This document shows, piece after piece, positions 8,065 to 15,460 of a stretch of DNA of 15,658 bases. The stretch spans positions 39,327-54,984 of the forward strand of contig MU069599.1 in the NCBI GenBank assembly GCA_002284615.2, written 5' to 3'. The notes under the pieces were generated by a model that saw nothing but the letters and a program-made list of their open reading frames with translations, was not told the DNA's origin and made no database searches. The stretch's first letter is position 1. The number at the start of each line of letters is the position of its first letter. The stretch comes from Dunaliella salina (lineage: Eukaryota > Chlorophyta > Chlorophyceae > Chlamydomonadales > Dunaliellaceae). Made by a program: the position numbers and the translations under genes.

Positions 8065-8620
8065 CAGCATGCTTACAATCAAGATGAATACCAAGGCTGC
8101 TGTATCTTTGCTGGAACTCACGAGCACTTTTTCATGATCCAACATAGCATAACCAGCGCAACACATCTGAACTACTTTACCCCCTTTTTAGTGTCTTTCC
8201 TGCGCACAGAATAGTGTCAGATGAAACAGGATCTTTCTTTTTTCTGATGCCTGCTTTCTGGTAAAGTTCACGAATTTTTCAAAATCAAGATACTCAGACT
8301 TATCGCTTCATCCCTGAGCTTATGGATTTCTTTCACCACACCGAGCAGCCAAACTTTCTGGCAGAAGGTTATGTTCCCTTGTACCTTTACCCCCTTGATT
8401 GAATTTAAAAACCCACTGGCTGAATTTACACTGATTTTCTTGCTTTGACTAGCAACTATACTCACTTTTGGAGGCGCACAACCTGGAAAGATTTGTGGCC
8501 TGGAGCCAACTGAGCTGGGATGTGGCGTGTGGCGGCGGAGAGCGGGAGGAGGAGAGTCCGGGCGTCAAGAAGCATGGCGAGCAGCAACCCTCCAGATCCC
8601 CACTTCTGTTTCTGGCTCTC
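8065..8620. other. no intact gene; possible retropepsin remnant at its start
   Basis: At about 8095-8150, just where a protease would follow Gag, the sequence resembles a decayed LLDSGATHSF-type aspartic protease motif (AAVSLLE in one frame, NSRALFHD in the next). This is a weak visual match. The remainder shows no coding signal. 8510-8570 is purine-rich (GGCGGCGGAGAGCGGGAGG). Confidence 0.35.
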
Positions 8621-8662
8621 TCCTAGGCTAGCTCGTCAGAAATATCTGGCCTGCGGCTGAAC
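8621..8662 (+). repeat. left terminal inverted repeat
   Basis: The core CGTCAGAAATATCTGGCC at 8634-8651 is followed by TGCGGCTGAAC. It matches the reverse complement of 10337-10367 with one substitution and one indel. The outermost 13 bp are diverged from the right end. Confidence 0.7.
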
Positions 8663-9139
8663 ACGGCTGCAGCGCGGCTGAAAATTTTTCAGCCGTGTTC
8701 AGCGCTGATGCGGCTGAAAATTTTTGCGCTGATGCGGCTGAAAATTTTTGCGCTGATGCGGCTGCAGCGCGGCTGAAAATTTTTCAGCCGTGTTCAGCGC
8801 TGATGCGGCTGTAGCGCGGCTGAAAATTTTTCAGCCGTGTTCAGCCGCTAGCGGCTGTCAGCAGCCGCACGGCTGATTTCAGCCGCTTCAGCCGCGTTCA
8901 GCCGTGATGTTATTTTTGTTGACCAGTGCAGGAAGGTGGCAGCCGCTTCAGCCGTGTTCAGCCGCTAGCGGCTGTCAGCAGCCGCACGGCTGATTTCAGC
9001 TGCTTCAGCCGTGTTCAGCCGTGATGTTATTTTTGTTGACCAGTGCAGGAAGGTGGCAGCCGCTTCAGCCGTGTTCAGCCGCTAGCGGCTGTCAGCAGCC
9101 GCACGGCTGATTTCAGCCGCTTCAGCCGTGTTCAGCCGT
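8655..9139. repeat. left subterminal CGGCTG/CAGCCG cluster with 24-bp and 117-bp tandem arrays
   Basis: I count about 36 occurrences of CGGCTG or CAGCCG in 485 bp. The first part contains a 24-bp unit (GCGCTGATGCGGCTGAAAAT plus TTTT) at 8702-8725 and 8726-8749, starting again at 8750. It also contains palindromic CGGCTGAAAATTTTTCAGCCG-like arms. From about 8831 a 117-bp unit is repeated: 8831-8940 (its first few bases merge with the preceding array), 8941-9057, and 9058-9160. The last has lost about 10 bp (TGACCAGTGC) near its end. Each 117-bp unit contains the perfect palindrome CAGCCGCTAGCGGCTG. Confidence 0.93.
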
Positions 9140-9212
9140 GATGTTATTTTTGTAGGAAGGTTAAAAAAAAAGTAGTGGAACAACCGTCCAAAAACTGGGT
9201 GGGACCCCCCTG

Positions 9213-9229
9213 ACCCACCCACCCACCCC
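9213..9229 (-). other. G-quadruplex-capable tract on the minus strand
   Basis: The plus strand has four C tracts (CCCACCCACCCACCCC). The minus strand therefore reads GGGGTGGGTGGGTGGG, with single-base loops, a pattern that folds into very stable quadruplexes. A further GGGGGG and GGG tract follow on the same strand toward 9203-9210 and 9196. Confidence 0.7.
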
Positions 9230-10036
9230 AAAACCGCCCTGGCAGTAACGCTACGCAAACAAAAGAGTATCAATCTGCTCCTTTTTTAATTCTCCATTTA
9301 GTTGCATACTCAAAGCAATCATTCATCATGATGAAAAATTTGGGTTGTGGCAGAGTTATGGGGCAAAAACGGAGGAGTGGACGCTCATGCGCACACTGTC
9401 CTTCCAGGCATCCTTAAGTGGCTTGCAAGTCCTCAAACTGCCATTCTCACTTCACCATGCATTAACACATAATGCCTTGTCACCATCCTGGAAGTTTGAA
9501 TTGGTTTGCTGCCGCGGCAAACATTCGGCATGTTTGCCTCCTCGGCCCCTGCTGCCCACACCCGCTCTTTTCCATTTTTTCATGAAATCTAACCATGCCA
9601 ATCATTATTATCTCCATTACTCCAGAAATAACAAAAATGGAGGACCCCAGATCACTTTCCTGGCCCCCTACAATGTCCCACACCTCCAACCTATGACCAA
9701 TTTTCATTCCTAAAACTTTACAATCATAAACCTGAAATATGATACTAGCATCCTGCATAATCAAAATTTAGAAAGAACAAGGTCAAAATTTGACCTTTTT
9801 GGCAGCCCTTGTGCTTCAATTTCTCTAAGGGAAATGGCTGAAATTCTGTATATGCACAACCACTGGGATGTTCCATTTTGTTTCCTTTGCAATGATGTTC
9901 TTTTACTACAAGGGCTTCAATATCAAAAAATTATCCAATTTGGTGCAGTGGGTGGAGAGGAATAGAGGATGGTGAAATAAATAAAGATATATATATTGTA
10001 CTAATCAAAGCTTTGGCAAACAATTCACAGGGTTTA

Positions 10037-10068
10037 TGGTGTAGACGTGGGCGCCGCGGGTTCGACGC
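10037..10068 (+). other. tRNA-like pol III box remnants
   Basis: TGGTGTAGACGTGG at 10037-10050 resembles an A box, and GGGTTCGACGC at 10058-10068 matches the B box core GGTTCGANNC. They are too close for an intact tRNA, and the T-stem does not pair beyond one base pair, so this is at best a relic or a tRNA-derived SINE head. The match may be chance. Confidence 0.25.
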
Positions 10069-10100
10069 ATACTGGCGTCACTTGCTTTTTATTTCCTGTT

Positions 10101-10345
10101 GCTGCGGCTGAAATCAGCCGTGTTCAGCCGTGGGGTTTTCAGCCGTGCACTTTTTTGCTCACGGCTGAAGGCTCAAAAGTACACATTAAGAAGTGCGGCT
10201 GAACACGGCTGAAATCAGCCGTGTTCAGCCGTGGGGTTTTCAGCCGTGGACTTTTTTGGCTCACGGCTGAATGGGAAATTTCAGCCGCACTTTCAGCCGA
10301 TACTCCATACGGCTGACAACAGCCGCATCAGCCGCTGTTCAGCCG
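10101..10345. repeat. right subterminal CGGCTG/CAGCCG cluster
   Basis: About 17 occurrences of CGGCTG or CAGCCG fall in 245 bp. A unit of about 101 bp is repeated in tandem: CGGCTGAAATCAGCCGTGTT starts at 10105 and again at 10206, each followed by GGGGTTTTCAGCCGTG and a TTTTTT-G-CTCACGGCTGAA block. The cluster abuts the right terminal inverted repeat. Confidence 0.92.
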
Positions 10346-10376
10346 AGGCCAGAAATTTCTGACGCTGTGTCTAGTG
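10337..10376 (-). repeat. right terminal inverted repeat
   Basis: Read on the minus strand from 10376 it begins CACTAGACACAG, then GCGTCAGAAATTTCTGGCC. It pairs with 8634-8662 at the left end. The inner CAGAAATTTCTG is itself a palindrome. Confidence 0.7.
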
Positions 10377-10419
10377 TGGGCTTTGAGGGCATTCTGGTGA
10401 GGCCACTGCTTCCTTGCTA

Positions 10420-10490
10420 GCTTGCTAGCTTGTTAGTTAGTGGACCTTCCCCTAATACACACGGCCTCTGGCTTGCGTAGACTTTTATTT
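10420..10490 (+). mobile_element. LINE 3'-end relic or LINE-tailed SINE
   Basis: GCGTAGACTTTTATTTTT at 10475-10492 equals the 3' tail of LINE copies A and C (GCGTAGAYTTTTAC). The preceding TTGTTAGTTAGTGGACC and ACACACGGCCTCTGGC resemble the 3' UTR and the CTGG stem of copy A. No coding part of the LINE precedes it, so it is a very short truncated copy or a non-autonomous element that borrows the LINE tail. Confidence 0.5.
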
Positions 10491-10516
10491 TTCTTATAGG
10501 AAGCCAGCAGCTGCGC

Positions 10517-10548
10517 ATGCAAGAGATGAGCTATGCAAGAGATGAGCC
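10517..10548. repeat. 16-bp tandem duplication
   Basis: ATGCAAGAGATGAGCT is followed directly by ATGCAAGAGATGAGCC. Confidence 0.85.
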
Positions 10549-10574
10549 ATAGTATGAGTGAGATGGATGGTGTT

Positions 10575-10595
10575 TTCTGGCGTCCGACGCCAGAA
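10575..10595. repeat. perfect 21-bp palindrome
   Basis: TTCTGGCGTC and GACGCCAGAA are perfect reverse complements around a single C. No T run follows that would suggest a terminator, and the context is non-coding. Confidence 0.8.
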
Positions 10596-10860
10596 GAGTC
10601 TTGAGATGTGTGAATTATGCTCCATGTTGGGGGGTGGTCTGGATGTGTGCTAGTGCTTTTGTTTCTGGCTAAGAACTCTTGAAGATTTGTGCAGACAATT
10701 TGAGCTGGTTGACGAGTGGCAATCCTTTGAGGAAACCACTTCCAGTGCCTGTCAAAGTCATTTTAAGTCCAGTCATCGTCAAATGTGTCTCTAAATTGGG
10801 TTCATGCCTGCCTGCTTGCTCACTGACCTGTCAACCATTCATCCTGGGCACTTGAGACAT

Positions 10861-11480
10861 TCACTTGATAATTCTTGGCATCTGTAATTCGTCTTTGTCC
10901 TCTGTCCATCTGCTAAGAACTAGGGGGGTAGTGCTGTGTGCTGCCAAGTCAGTGAAATGTATAGGACAGTGATTTCCATCCTGCGGGTGATGTGTGGAGC
11001 AGAGGCCTTCAAGGGGTACAACTATAGTGCCGTCAGGGCGACTTAGCTGTGTATGTGTGGTGGTTGTCTGGATGGAAACAGCCAATGTGGAATGCGCTGC
11101 TGTACAGTATTTAAAATTCCATATCTAAAGGAGCGTAGCCTCTCTGTATTACATGCCTCTATACAGACGACGTAAGATTCAAAGTCTCCTTTGCTCATTG
11201 CTTCACCACGGATACTGAGTGCTTGATGGTGGCGATTGATATTCATTCTGTTTATCTGCGGGTGAGTGCACCTGAGTAGGGTATGGAAGGTGCTATCAGG
11301 TGTACCACAAAGGAGACAAAGATAAGGCCCAGGGTGGCCACTGAAGCGTCTGGCATGTTTATTATTGTACAGGGTGTCCATTCGATGTTTGAGGACATTG
11401 GTTTGTTCTTTGAGGGTCACAATCTTCATGTGCCAGAAAGCATGACTAATTTTGCAGAGTTACCCAAGGGATCCTTATAG
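10861..11480 (-). mobile_element. Dualen/RandI-like LINE copy D with mutated nuclease
   Basis: The minus-strand frame 11429-11043 reads FWHMKIVTLKEQT (extended upstream of the first ATG), then CLLCGTPDSTFHTLLRC, a C-x2-C-x7-H-x4-C finger, then RCTHPQINRMNINRHHQAL, nearly identical to copy A, and finally IPHWLFPSRQPP. The next frame (11085-10861) resumes with LSRPDGTIVVPLEG. Where copy A has IHLIELKFCSDT, copy D reads IHFTDLAAHSTT, so the catalytic Glu and Lys of the PD-ExK site are replaced by Asp and Ala. The sequence then diverges and stops at 10861. Homology upstream fades at about 11480 with in-frame stops. Neither a clear 3' UTR nor the stem-loop tail is present, so both ends are lost. 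Confidence 0.8.
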
Positions 11481-11564
11481 ATGGTTTCATCCAAGCTTGT
11501 GAGTGTGGGTTGAGAGGAGCAAACGTGAATGCCAGGTATTGCTTAAATTCAAGTTAATGTGGAG

Positions 11565-11718
11565 CTTCCCATGAGCAAGCTTAGAGTGCATGTTTCTCAA
11601 CAGTTGACATTTCTATACACATTTTCGAAGACTTGTCTAGTTCCAGGTCTGTGTTTCCGCTCAGCTGCCCTCGTAGGCGGATATAGCGATGTAACCTTAC
11701 CTTACCTTCCCATGAGCA
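11565..11718. repeat. candidate target-site duplication flanking SINE copy 1
   Basis: CTTCCCATGAGCA occurs at 11565-11577, just before SINE-like copy 1, and again at 11706-11718, starting in the last two bases of its tail. A 13-bp flanking direct repeat is typical of target-primed reverse transcription. Confidence 0.75.
11580..11707 (+). mobile_element. SINE-like element, copy 1 (128 bp)
   Basis: This is identical over 128 bp to 11955-12082. It ends in an ACCTT tandem tail (GTAACCTTACCTTACCT), the short-repeat 3' end found in many LINE-mobilised SINEs, and is flanked by a 13-bp direct repeat. Internally TCCGC and GCGGA can pair around the sequence TCAGCTGCCCTCGTAG. AGTTCCAGGTC resembles a weak B box, but no clear A box is seen, so a tRNA origin is not established. 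It encodes no protein. The frames crossing it in both copies simply reflect the identity. A 3' fragment of an unidentified LINE is the main alternative. Confidence 0.7.
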
Positions 11719-11954
11719 TGTGCTCTCAAGCTGTTGCTGTAGTTCCTTCCATACCATAAAACATTGCAACAGGGTGTTGGAGTTTCGAGGAGACTGTTTG
11801 CCAAACATCATGCAAATCTGCATTTGACCATCTCTTTCCTTGCACTCTGATCTCTGAACATCTGGAGTTTCGAGTCAAACATATGAGCATTCAGGTTAAG
11901 ACTTCTTGTGCCATTTCTTAGTGCTTACTTGGAGAACCTCTGCTTTGTGTGGTA
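11708..11954. other. spacer between the two SINE-like copies
   Basis: 247 bp without repeat structure or coding signal that I can recognise, apart from the second half of the target-site duplication at its start. Confidence 0.5.
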
Positions 11955-12082
11955 CTTAGAGTGCATGTTTCTCAACAGTTGACATTTCTATACACATTTT
12001 CGAAGACTTGTCTAGTTCCAGGTCTGTGTTTCCGCTCAGCTGCCCTCGTAGGCGGATATAGCGATGTAACCTTACCTTACCT
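11955..12082 (+). mobile_element. SINE-like element, copy 2 (128 bp)
   Basis: No difference from copy 1 over 128 bp, in the same orientation with the same ACCTT tail. The flanks (GTGTGGTA before, AATTTTTG after) do not match each other, so no target-site duplication is visible. The complete identity implies recent insertion, gene conversion or a segmental copy. Confidence 0.75.
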
Positions 12083-12545
12083 AATTTTTGAATTGGCAAT
12101 GGCGTGAGCATTGGATATTCTGAGCAGGTTCTGTCAATTTTGGTAGCTAGATGTGCTGGGGTTTGCTGTTCCCAATACGTGTTTTTCATGCATTGCTTGT
12201 TTTAGTTTGCCCTGGAGGTTTAAAAGGGGCAAGTACTCTGTGTGAGCTTTCCATTATGTAGGAATTTCGGCCTTCTATCATGGCAGCAAACAAACATAAG
12301 GCGCCAAAGCATTGATCCTGTCTGCACCTCTACCATTTACTGCCGGTACTCTCTTTTCAGCATACTTAATGAAGGGGGCAGCAATCGCACCAAAACCAAA
12401 GGAAGTCCTGGGATTTTATATTCGCATGTTATGACAGAAAATTAAGATACAATGCAGCTGAGGACCGGCTATTATAACTTATAATGAGTAATGAGTTTGA
12501 AACTCATTTAAGCCAACGTACTACATACTACGACACGTGTAGTCA
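12083..12545. other. no gene recognised
   Basis: Mixed-composition intergenic DNA. ATAATGAGTAATGAGTTTGA near 12482 is a small local repetition. Polyadenylation signals for the LRR gene on the minus strand may lie at 12600-12735, but I see no minus-strand TGTAA there. Confidence 0.45.
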
Positions 12546-12624
12546 ACTGAAGTTTCAAGGACTTAGCCTGTAAGAGTATGATCAGTCTAGTAAACTGGAG
12601 TCTCAAGGACTTAGTACGTAACAG
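12546..12624. repeat. imperfect 48-bp-period direct repeat
   Basis: ACTGAAGTTTCAAGGACTTA near 12546 recurs as ACTGGAGTCTCAAGGACTTA near 12594, each followed by a GTAA-AG motif. The two 31-bp blocks differ at a few positions. Confidence 0.75.
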
Positions 12625-12735
12625 TGGAATGGTGAATGTAATCACTTAGGTCACTGATCTGGCAGAAAACCAACCTTGCAGATTCCCACAAGTGTGCACA
12701 CTCGGGGACAATTGCCTGCCTAATGCTTGTCAAGT

Positions 12736-13097
12736 TCAGTTATGTTGGCTGACTTCCAGGGTCACTTTGCAGGGGCCGTGCCTCTCCAGTGCTGCCTTGG
12801 TCTTAGCCCACGACCTGTCCAGGATGCTGAGCTCTGCTGCGATTTGGTCAGCCTCGTCCTCACTGACTTCTTCATTACTGAAGTCGACATTCAGCACTAT
12901 TTTCAGGCCCCGTGCCCTGGCTGAGCCAGCCAGCAAGCAAACCCCTTGCATGCACAAGGACAGGATGCTAGTTGCCAACCCTGGAGACCAGATCTCAGCG
13001 TGCACATTTACTTCTACTAAGACCATGCCGCCAAGATTGCTCAGCGCATCGCACAGTCCCAGAATCTCTTCAGAAGAGCAATCCAGGATGCTGAAGT
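12736..13097 (-). CDS. LRR protein, exon 4 (C-terminus)
   Basis: Minus-strand exon from 13097 to the stop at 12736-12738. It starts after TGCCATGCAG, a good acceptor with pyrimidines upstream. The first two bases complete a GAC codon begun by the last base of exon 3. It reads FSILDCSSEEILGLCDALSN, a typical L-x-x-C leucine-rich-repeat end, then LVEVNVHAEIWSPGL and LKIVLNVDFSNEEVSEDEAD. It ends with a helical Glu/Lys-rich region and VTLEVSQHN. The repeat spacing becomes irregular, as expected at an LRR C-terminal cap. No stops or frame breaks are seen. The ATG at 13128 lies upstream of the acceptor and is not needed as a start. Confidence 0.75.
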
Positions 13098-13304
13098 CTG
13101 CATGGCACGGGAGAGCGTTCAGAGTCATTCAGTGCATGCTCAAAAGAAAATCTTTTGATAAGAAGAACAAAGGTGAATTCATTTCTGGATGTACTCATGC
13201 TAGTGTTGATAAAGCGGTGTCGAGCAAACTAGGGTCACTACACTGCATGAAAGGTGCAAATCCAAATATCAGAACGCAGGTGACTGACAGGCCGTCCTAC
13301 TTGC
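13098..13304 (-). other. GC-AG intron 3 of the LRR gene
   Basis: This 207-nt intron starts GCAAGT after AAAAG. The full site AAG|GCAAGT is the textbook strong context for GC-AG introns. It ends CCATGCAG. Exon 3 leaves one base (G) and exon 4 supplies AC, so the frame is kept. Without splicing, the frame stops at the TAG that immediately follows the donor (13297-13299). Confidence 0.75.
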
Positions 13305-14190
13305 CTTTTAAGTGTGGGACCACACAAGGGAGCTCATGAAGCCTGGTCGCGGTGTAATGGAAGGCATTGATGTCCCCCATGTAAAGAGTCTTCCTCCAGA
13401 GTCTTGATGTCAGCAAGCAGACTTCGAAGAATGCATCGAAGCCATGGACACCACAGACATACGGGATGGTAATTGACATGTGGGGAAGTTGGTTCAGCCT
13501 TGATGCCAGTGCGATGCCAGTTTCCCTTCCGCTTTCAGTGCTTTCAAGCACGGCACTCATCGAATTCACCTCTACCACTCTTAGACTAGGCAGTGCTCCC
13601 TGACAGGCACTATCAAGAGCAGCGACCAGACCGTCCAAACCACAACGCCTTAGAGAAAGTTTCTTCAAGGACACGGACCTCAGGAGAGGTCCCTGTTGGT
13701 GCCCATTGGTGCCCAACAAGCTGGGCATGACGGGCGCGCGCAACTCCTCCAACCGTGGAAAGTGAGGCAAAACATCATACAGATTCCCAACACTCTGTGC
13801 ACTGACATTTAATTCTCTCAAGGCCGGAAGCAGTATCAATGGACTGAGGTCAGTTGCAGGGGAATGGAGTGACACACGTGTAAGGTGCTTGAAAGGCCCA
13901 AGAGCGGCAACGATGGCGTTATTGCTATCAGGATCAGTGGGAACTGGTCGAGGATGGAAACGGAGAAGAATTAAGTCCTTCAAAGTCTGAGTGACATGGC
14001 TCTCACTCATAGCTCCAAGCAGGGTGAGCACGTCTCCAGGGAGCAAATCCTTTAGTAACAGCCGCCTCAGGGGCAGTTGCTTCATGCAAGCGCCTAAAGC
14101 ACAGGGCTCTTTCAGAGGACCCAGATCCTGCAAGCGCACATTTTGTGAGAGATGGCTCATGGTGCTGCTCATGCTTAAGGACTTCAAACT
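13305..14190 (-). CDS. LRR protein, exon 3 (main repeat block)
   Basis: This is the largest exon, about 295 codons, all open. Leucine-rich repeats of LxxLxLxxN/C type follow one another: LRRLLLKDLLPGDVL, LKDLILLRF, LTRVSLHSPATDLSPL, LRELNVSAQSVGNL, LEELRAPVMPSLL, LKKLSLRRCGLDGL and LRVVEVNSMSAVL. Such proteins act as binding scaffolds. With the F-box-like first exon, a substrate-recognition role is possible but unproven. The best phase-compatible acceptor is CAGAG|AGT at 14191, an unusual GAG acceptor. The frame is open a little further upstream to a TGA at 14235-14233, which excludes acceptors beyond it. The end at 13305 is the GC donor. The true start of this exon is the least certain splice site of the gene. 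Confidence 0.75.
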
Positions 14191-14386
14191 CTCTGTTGTC
14201 CTTGCTTTCGAGGGCACACAAACCAAGCAGTCTCACTCCTGCAACCTCAACATCAGGGCCAGTTACCATCTTCACAGCAACAGCAGGATGAAGTAGAAAG
14301 GCATCTCAATCACTGACTCGTCTGCATGTGCACAAAAGAAAAGCTGGAAGGCAGGACAGCATGAAGAGGCAGACGCACTTATGCAC

Positions 14387-14541
14387 CTGAGGAGAGCTGA
14401 GACAGTGCCTGATCTCAAGATCCTGCAGCTTGCCAATTGTGTCCTGAACTCGCACGCGTGTGCCCTCATGACATGGGTGCAGCAACTCTGCCAGGGAAAT
14501 GTCCTCGCCGACGTCCACCTCCAGATGCTTCAGGTGGACGC
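14387..14541 (-). CDS. LRR protein, exon 2
   Basis: The exon is 155 nt. It starts after ACATGCTGCAG (acceptor at 14542) with two bases that complete a glycine codon begun in exon 1, and ends at CTCAG|GTGCAT (14387/14386) in phase 0. It reads VHLKHLEVDVGEDISLAELL and later IGKLQDLEIRHCLSSPQ. LKHLEV and LQDLEI are leucine-rich-repeat strands, the second with the C of an LxxC repeat end. Between them lies a variable loop. The frame remains open upstream to 14602, but the sequence there lacks LRR character, and joining at 14541 gives PLACLPAG followed by VHLKHLEV, a natural LRR continuation. Confidence 0.7.
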
Positions 14542-15460
14542 CTGCAGCATGTTTAGGTGGCAGCGACATCATCCTGGCCCTGTTATTGGATGATAGCAGC
14601 AAAGATCATGCTCATACTAAGAAGAATTGTTTGACTACAGAGAGCCTCATATGCAGCTCTGCCTCTTTATTGTTTCTCCTGCACTGTTCAGGGCTTTTGA
14701 GTCTCCAAAAACTAGAACCAGGAAACAGGAAAAGAGCTTCTGTAGTTGCAGGCATTCAAAAGAATATGCCAGGGTCTGCAGTGCAGTAAACAACATGGTC
14801 CCGTTCCACATTTCGTTCTTTTGAGGCAGACAGGACCAGGACAAACTTTAGCTGTACAGAAAACCCAGTGCGGCATGGACTTTTTTTGTGTGTGTTTGTG
14901 AAACAGCAGAGGTTTGCACAAGGTTTGACAAAAGAAACTTGAAAGGAGCAGACAGAGGGCTCAATTCCCCGGCCCCATCCCAACGATGCGGCCTAAAAGC
15001 AACAATGCAAGCCCAAGAATCCTTGCTGCTGTTTCAGTGGGCCTCAGATGTCCTGCACAGCCTGGCCTGTTTGAAGCACTTCATGGGTATATCCAGGCTT
15101 TGCCCTGAACCAATGCCCCAAGCATCCTTTGTCTCTTTCCTGCACTTTAGCTGTACCGACATTGCCACCCTGGATGCTCCCATGAAATGAAAGGGTGTTT
15201 CACACACCGTATGTTCACACGGTTTGTTTGGGCAGCTCTGAAGCACATGTTTGGTGCTCTTTCCGTGTCCCTTCCCTTAGCCATAAACCCACATTTAATG
15301 CATGGAGCATGCCAATAAAGCTGGACAGTGATTCCATGATGGTGCAGGGAAATACAGCCTTTGGGAACTTGCAAAAATGTACCAAAAGGGGCACACTGAA
15401 GAACAGCAGTCAATGAGCCTTCCTGGAGCATGTCAGGATTACAGAGGAAAGAAAGCACAC
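14542..15460 (-). other. intron 1 of the LRR gene
   Basis: 919 nt between GTGTGC (donor after CCAGCAG) and TGCTGCAG. I translated the minus strand and found no open segment with LRR or F-box character, so no extra exon is proposed. Short frames occur on both strands. No transposon fragment was recognised. Confidence 0.55.

Larger units (their letters stand above)
9161..10100. other. AT-rich transposon interior without ORF
   Basis: No convincing coding frame is seen between the two subterminal clusters. It holds a C-rich tract (9213-9229) and, near the right cluster, a tRNA-like B box. Short frames such as that at 9345-9713 have no protein character that I recognise. Confidence 0.5.
8621..10376. 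mobile_element. candidate non-autonomous CACTA-like DNA transposon
   Basis: The right end (10376 back to 10337, read on the minus strand) starts CACTAGACACAG and continues GCGTCAGAAATTTCTGGCC, then TCGGCTGAACA. The left end (from 8621) reads TCCTAGGCTAGCT and continues CGTCAGAAATATCTGGCC, then TGCGGCTGAACA. The 18-bp core differs at one base, so these are imperfect terminal inverted repeats about 1.75 kb apart. Immediately inside each end is a dense cluster of CGGCTG/CAGCCG in both orientations, as expected of the subterminal repeats that bind the transposase in CACTA (En/Spm) elements. The right terminus has the family's CACTA start. The left terminus is degenerate and I find no matching 3-bp target duplication. 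The interior carries no transposase ORF. A hAT or other TIR superfamily is an alternative. Confidence 0.6.

Noticed and set aside
8655..9139. CRISPR array or centromeric satellite
   Set aside because: The repeats are of unequal length, self-complementary and nested, without unique spacers. A second cluster with matching terminal inverted repeats explains them better as transposon ends.
10420..10860. 3' UTR of LINE copy D
   Set aside because: The GCGTAGACTTTTA tail at 10475 is on the plus strand, while copy D runs on the minus strand, so it belongs to a different insertion.
12692..13339. Plus-strand 215-codon frame
   Set aside because: It is antisense to exon 4, intron 3 and the end of exon 3 of the LRR gene, and its residues show no family character.
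14306..14386. Minus-strand continuation of exon 2 (VHKCVCLFMLSCLPAFLL) as a membrane helix
   Set aside because: It follows the CAG|GTGCAT donor, loses LRR character at once and stops. It reads as pyrimidine-rich intron.
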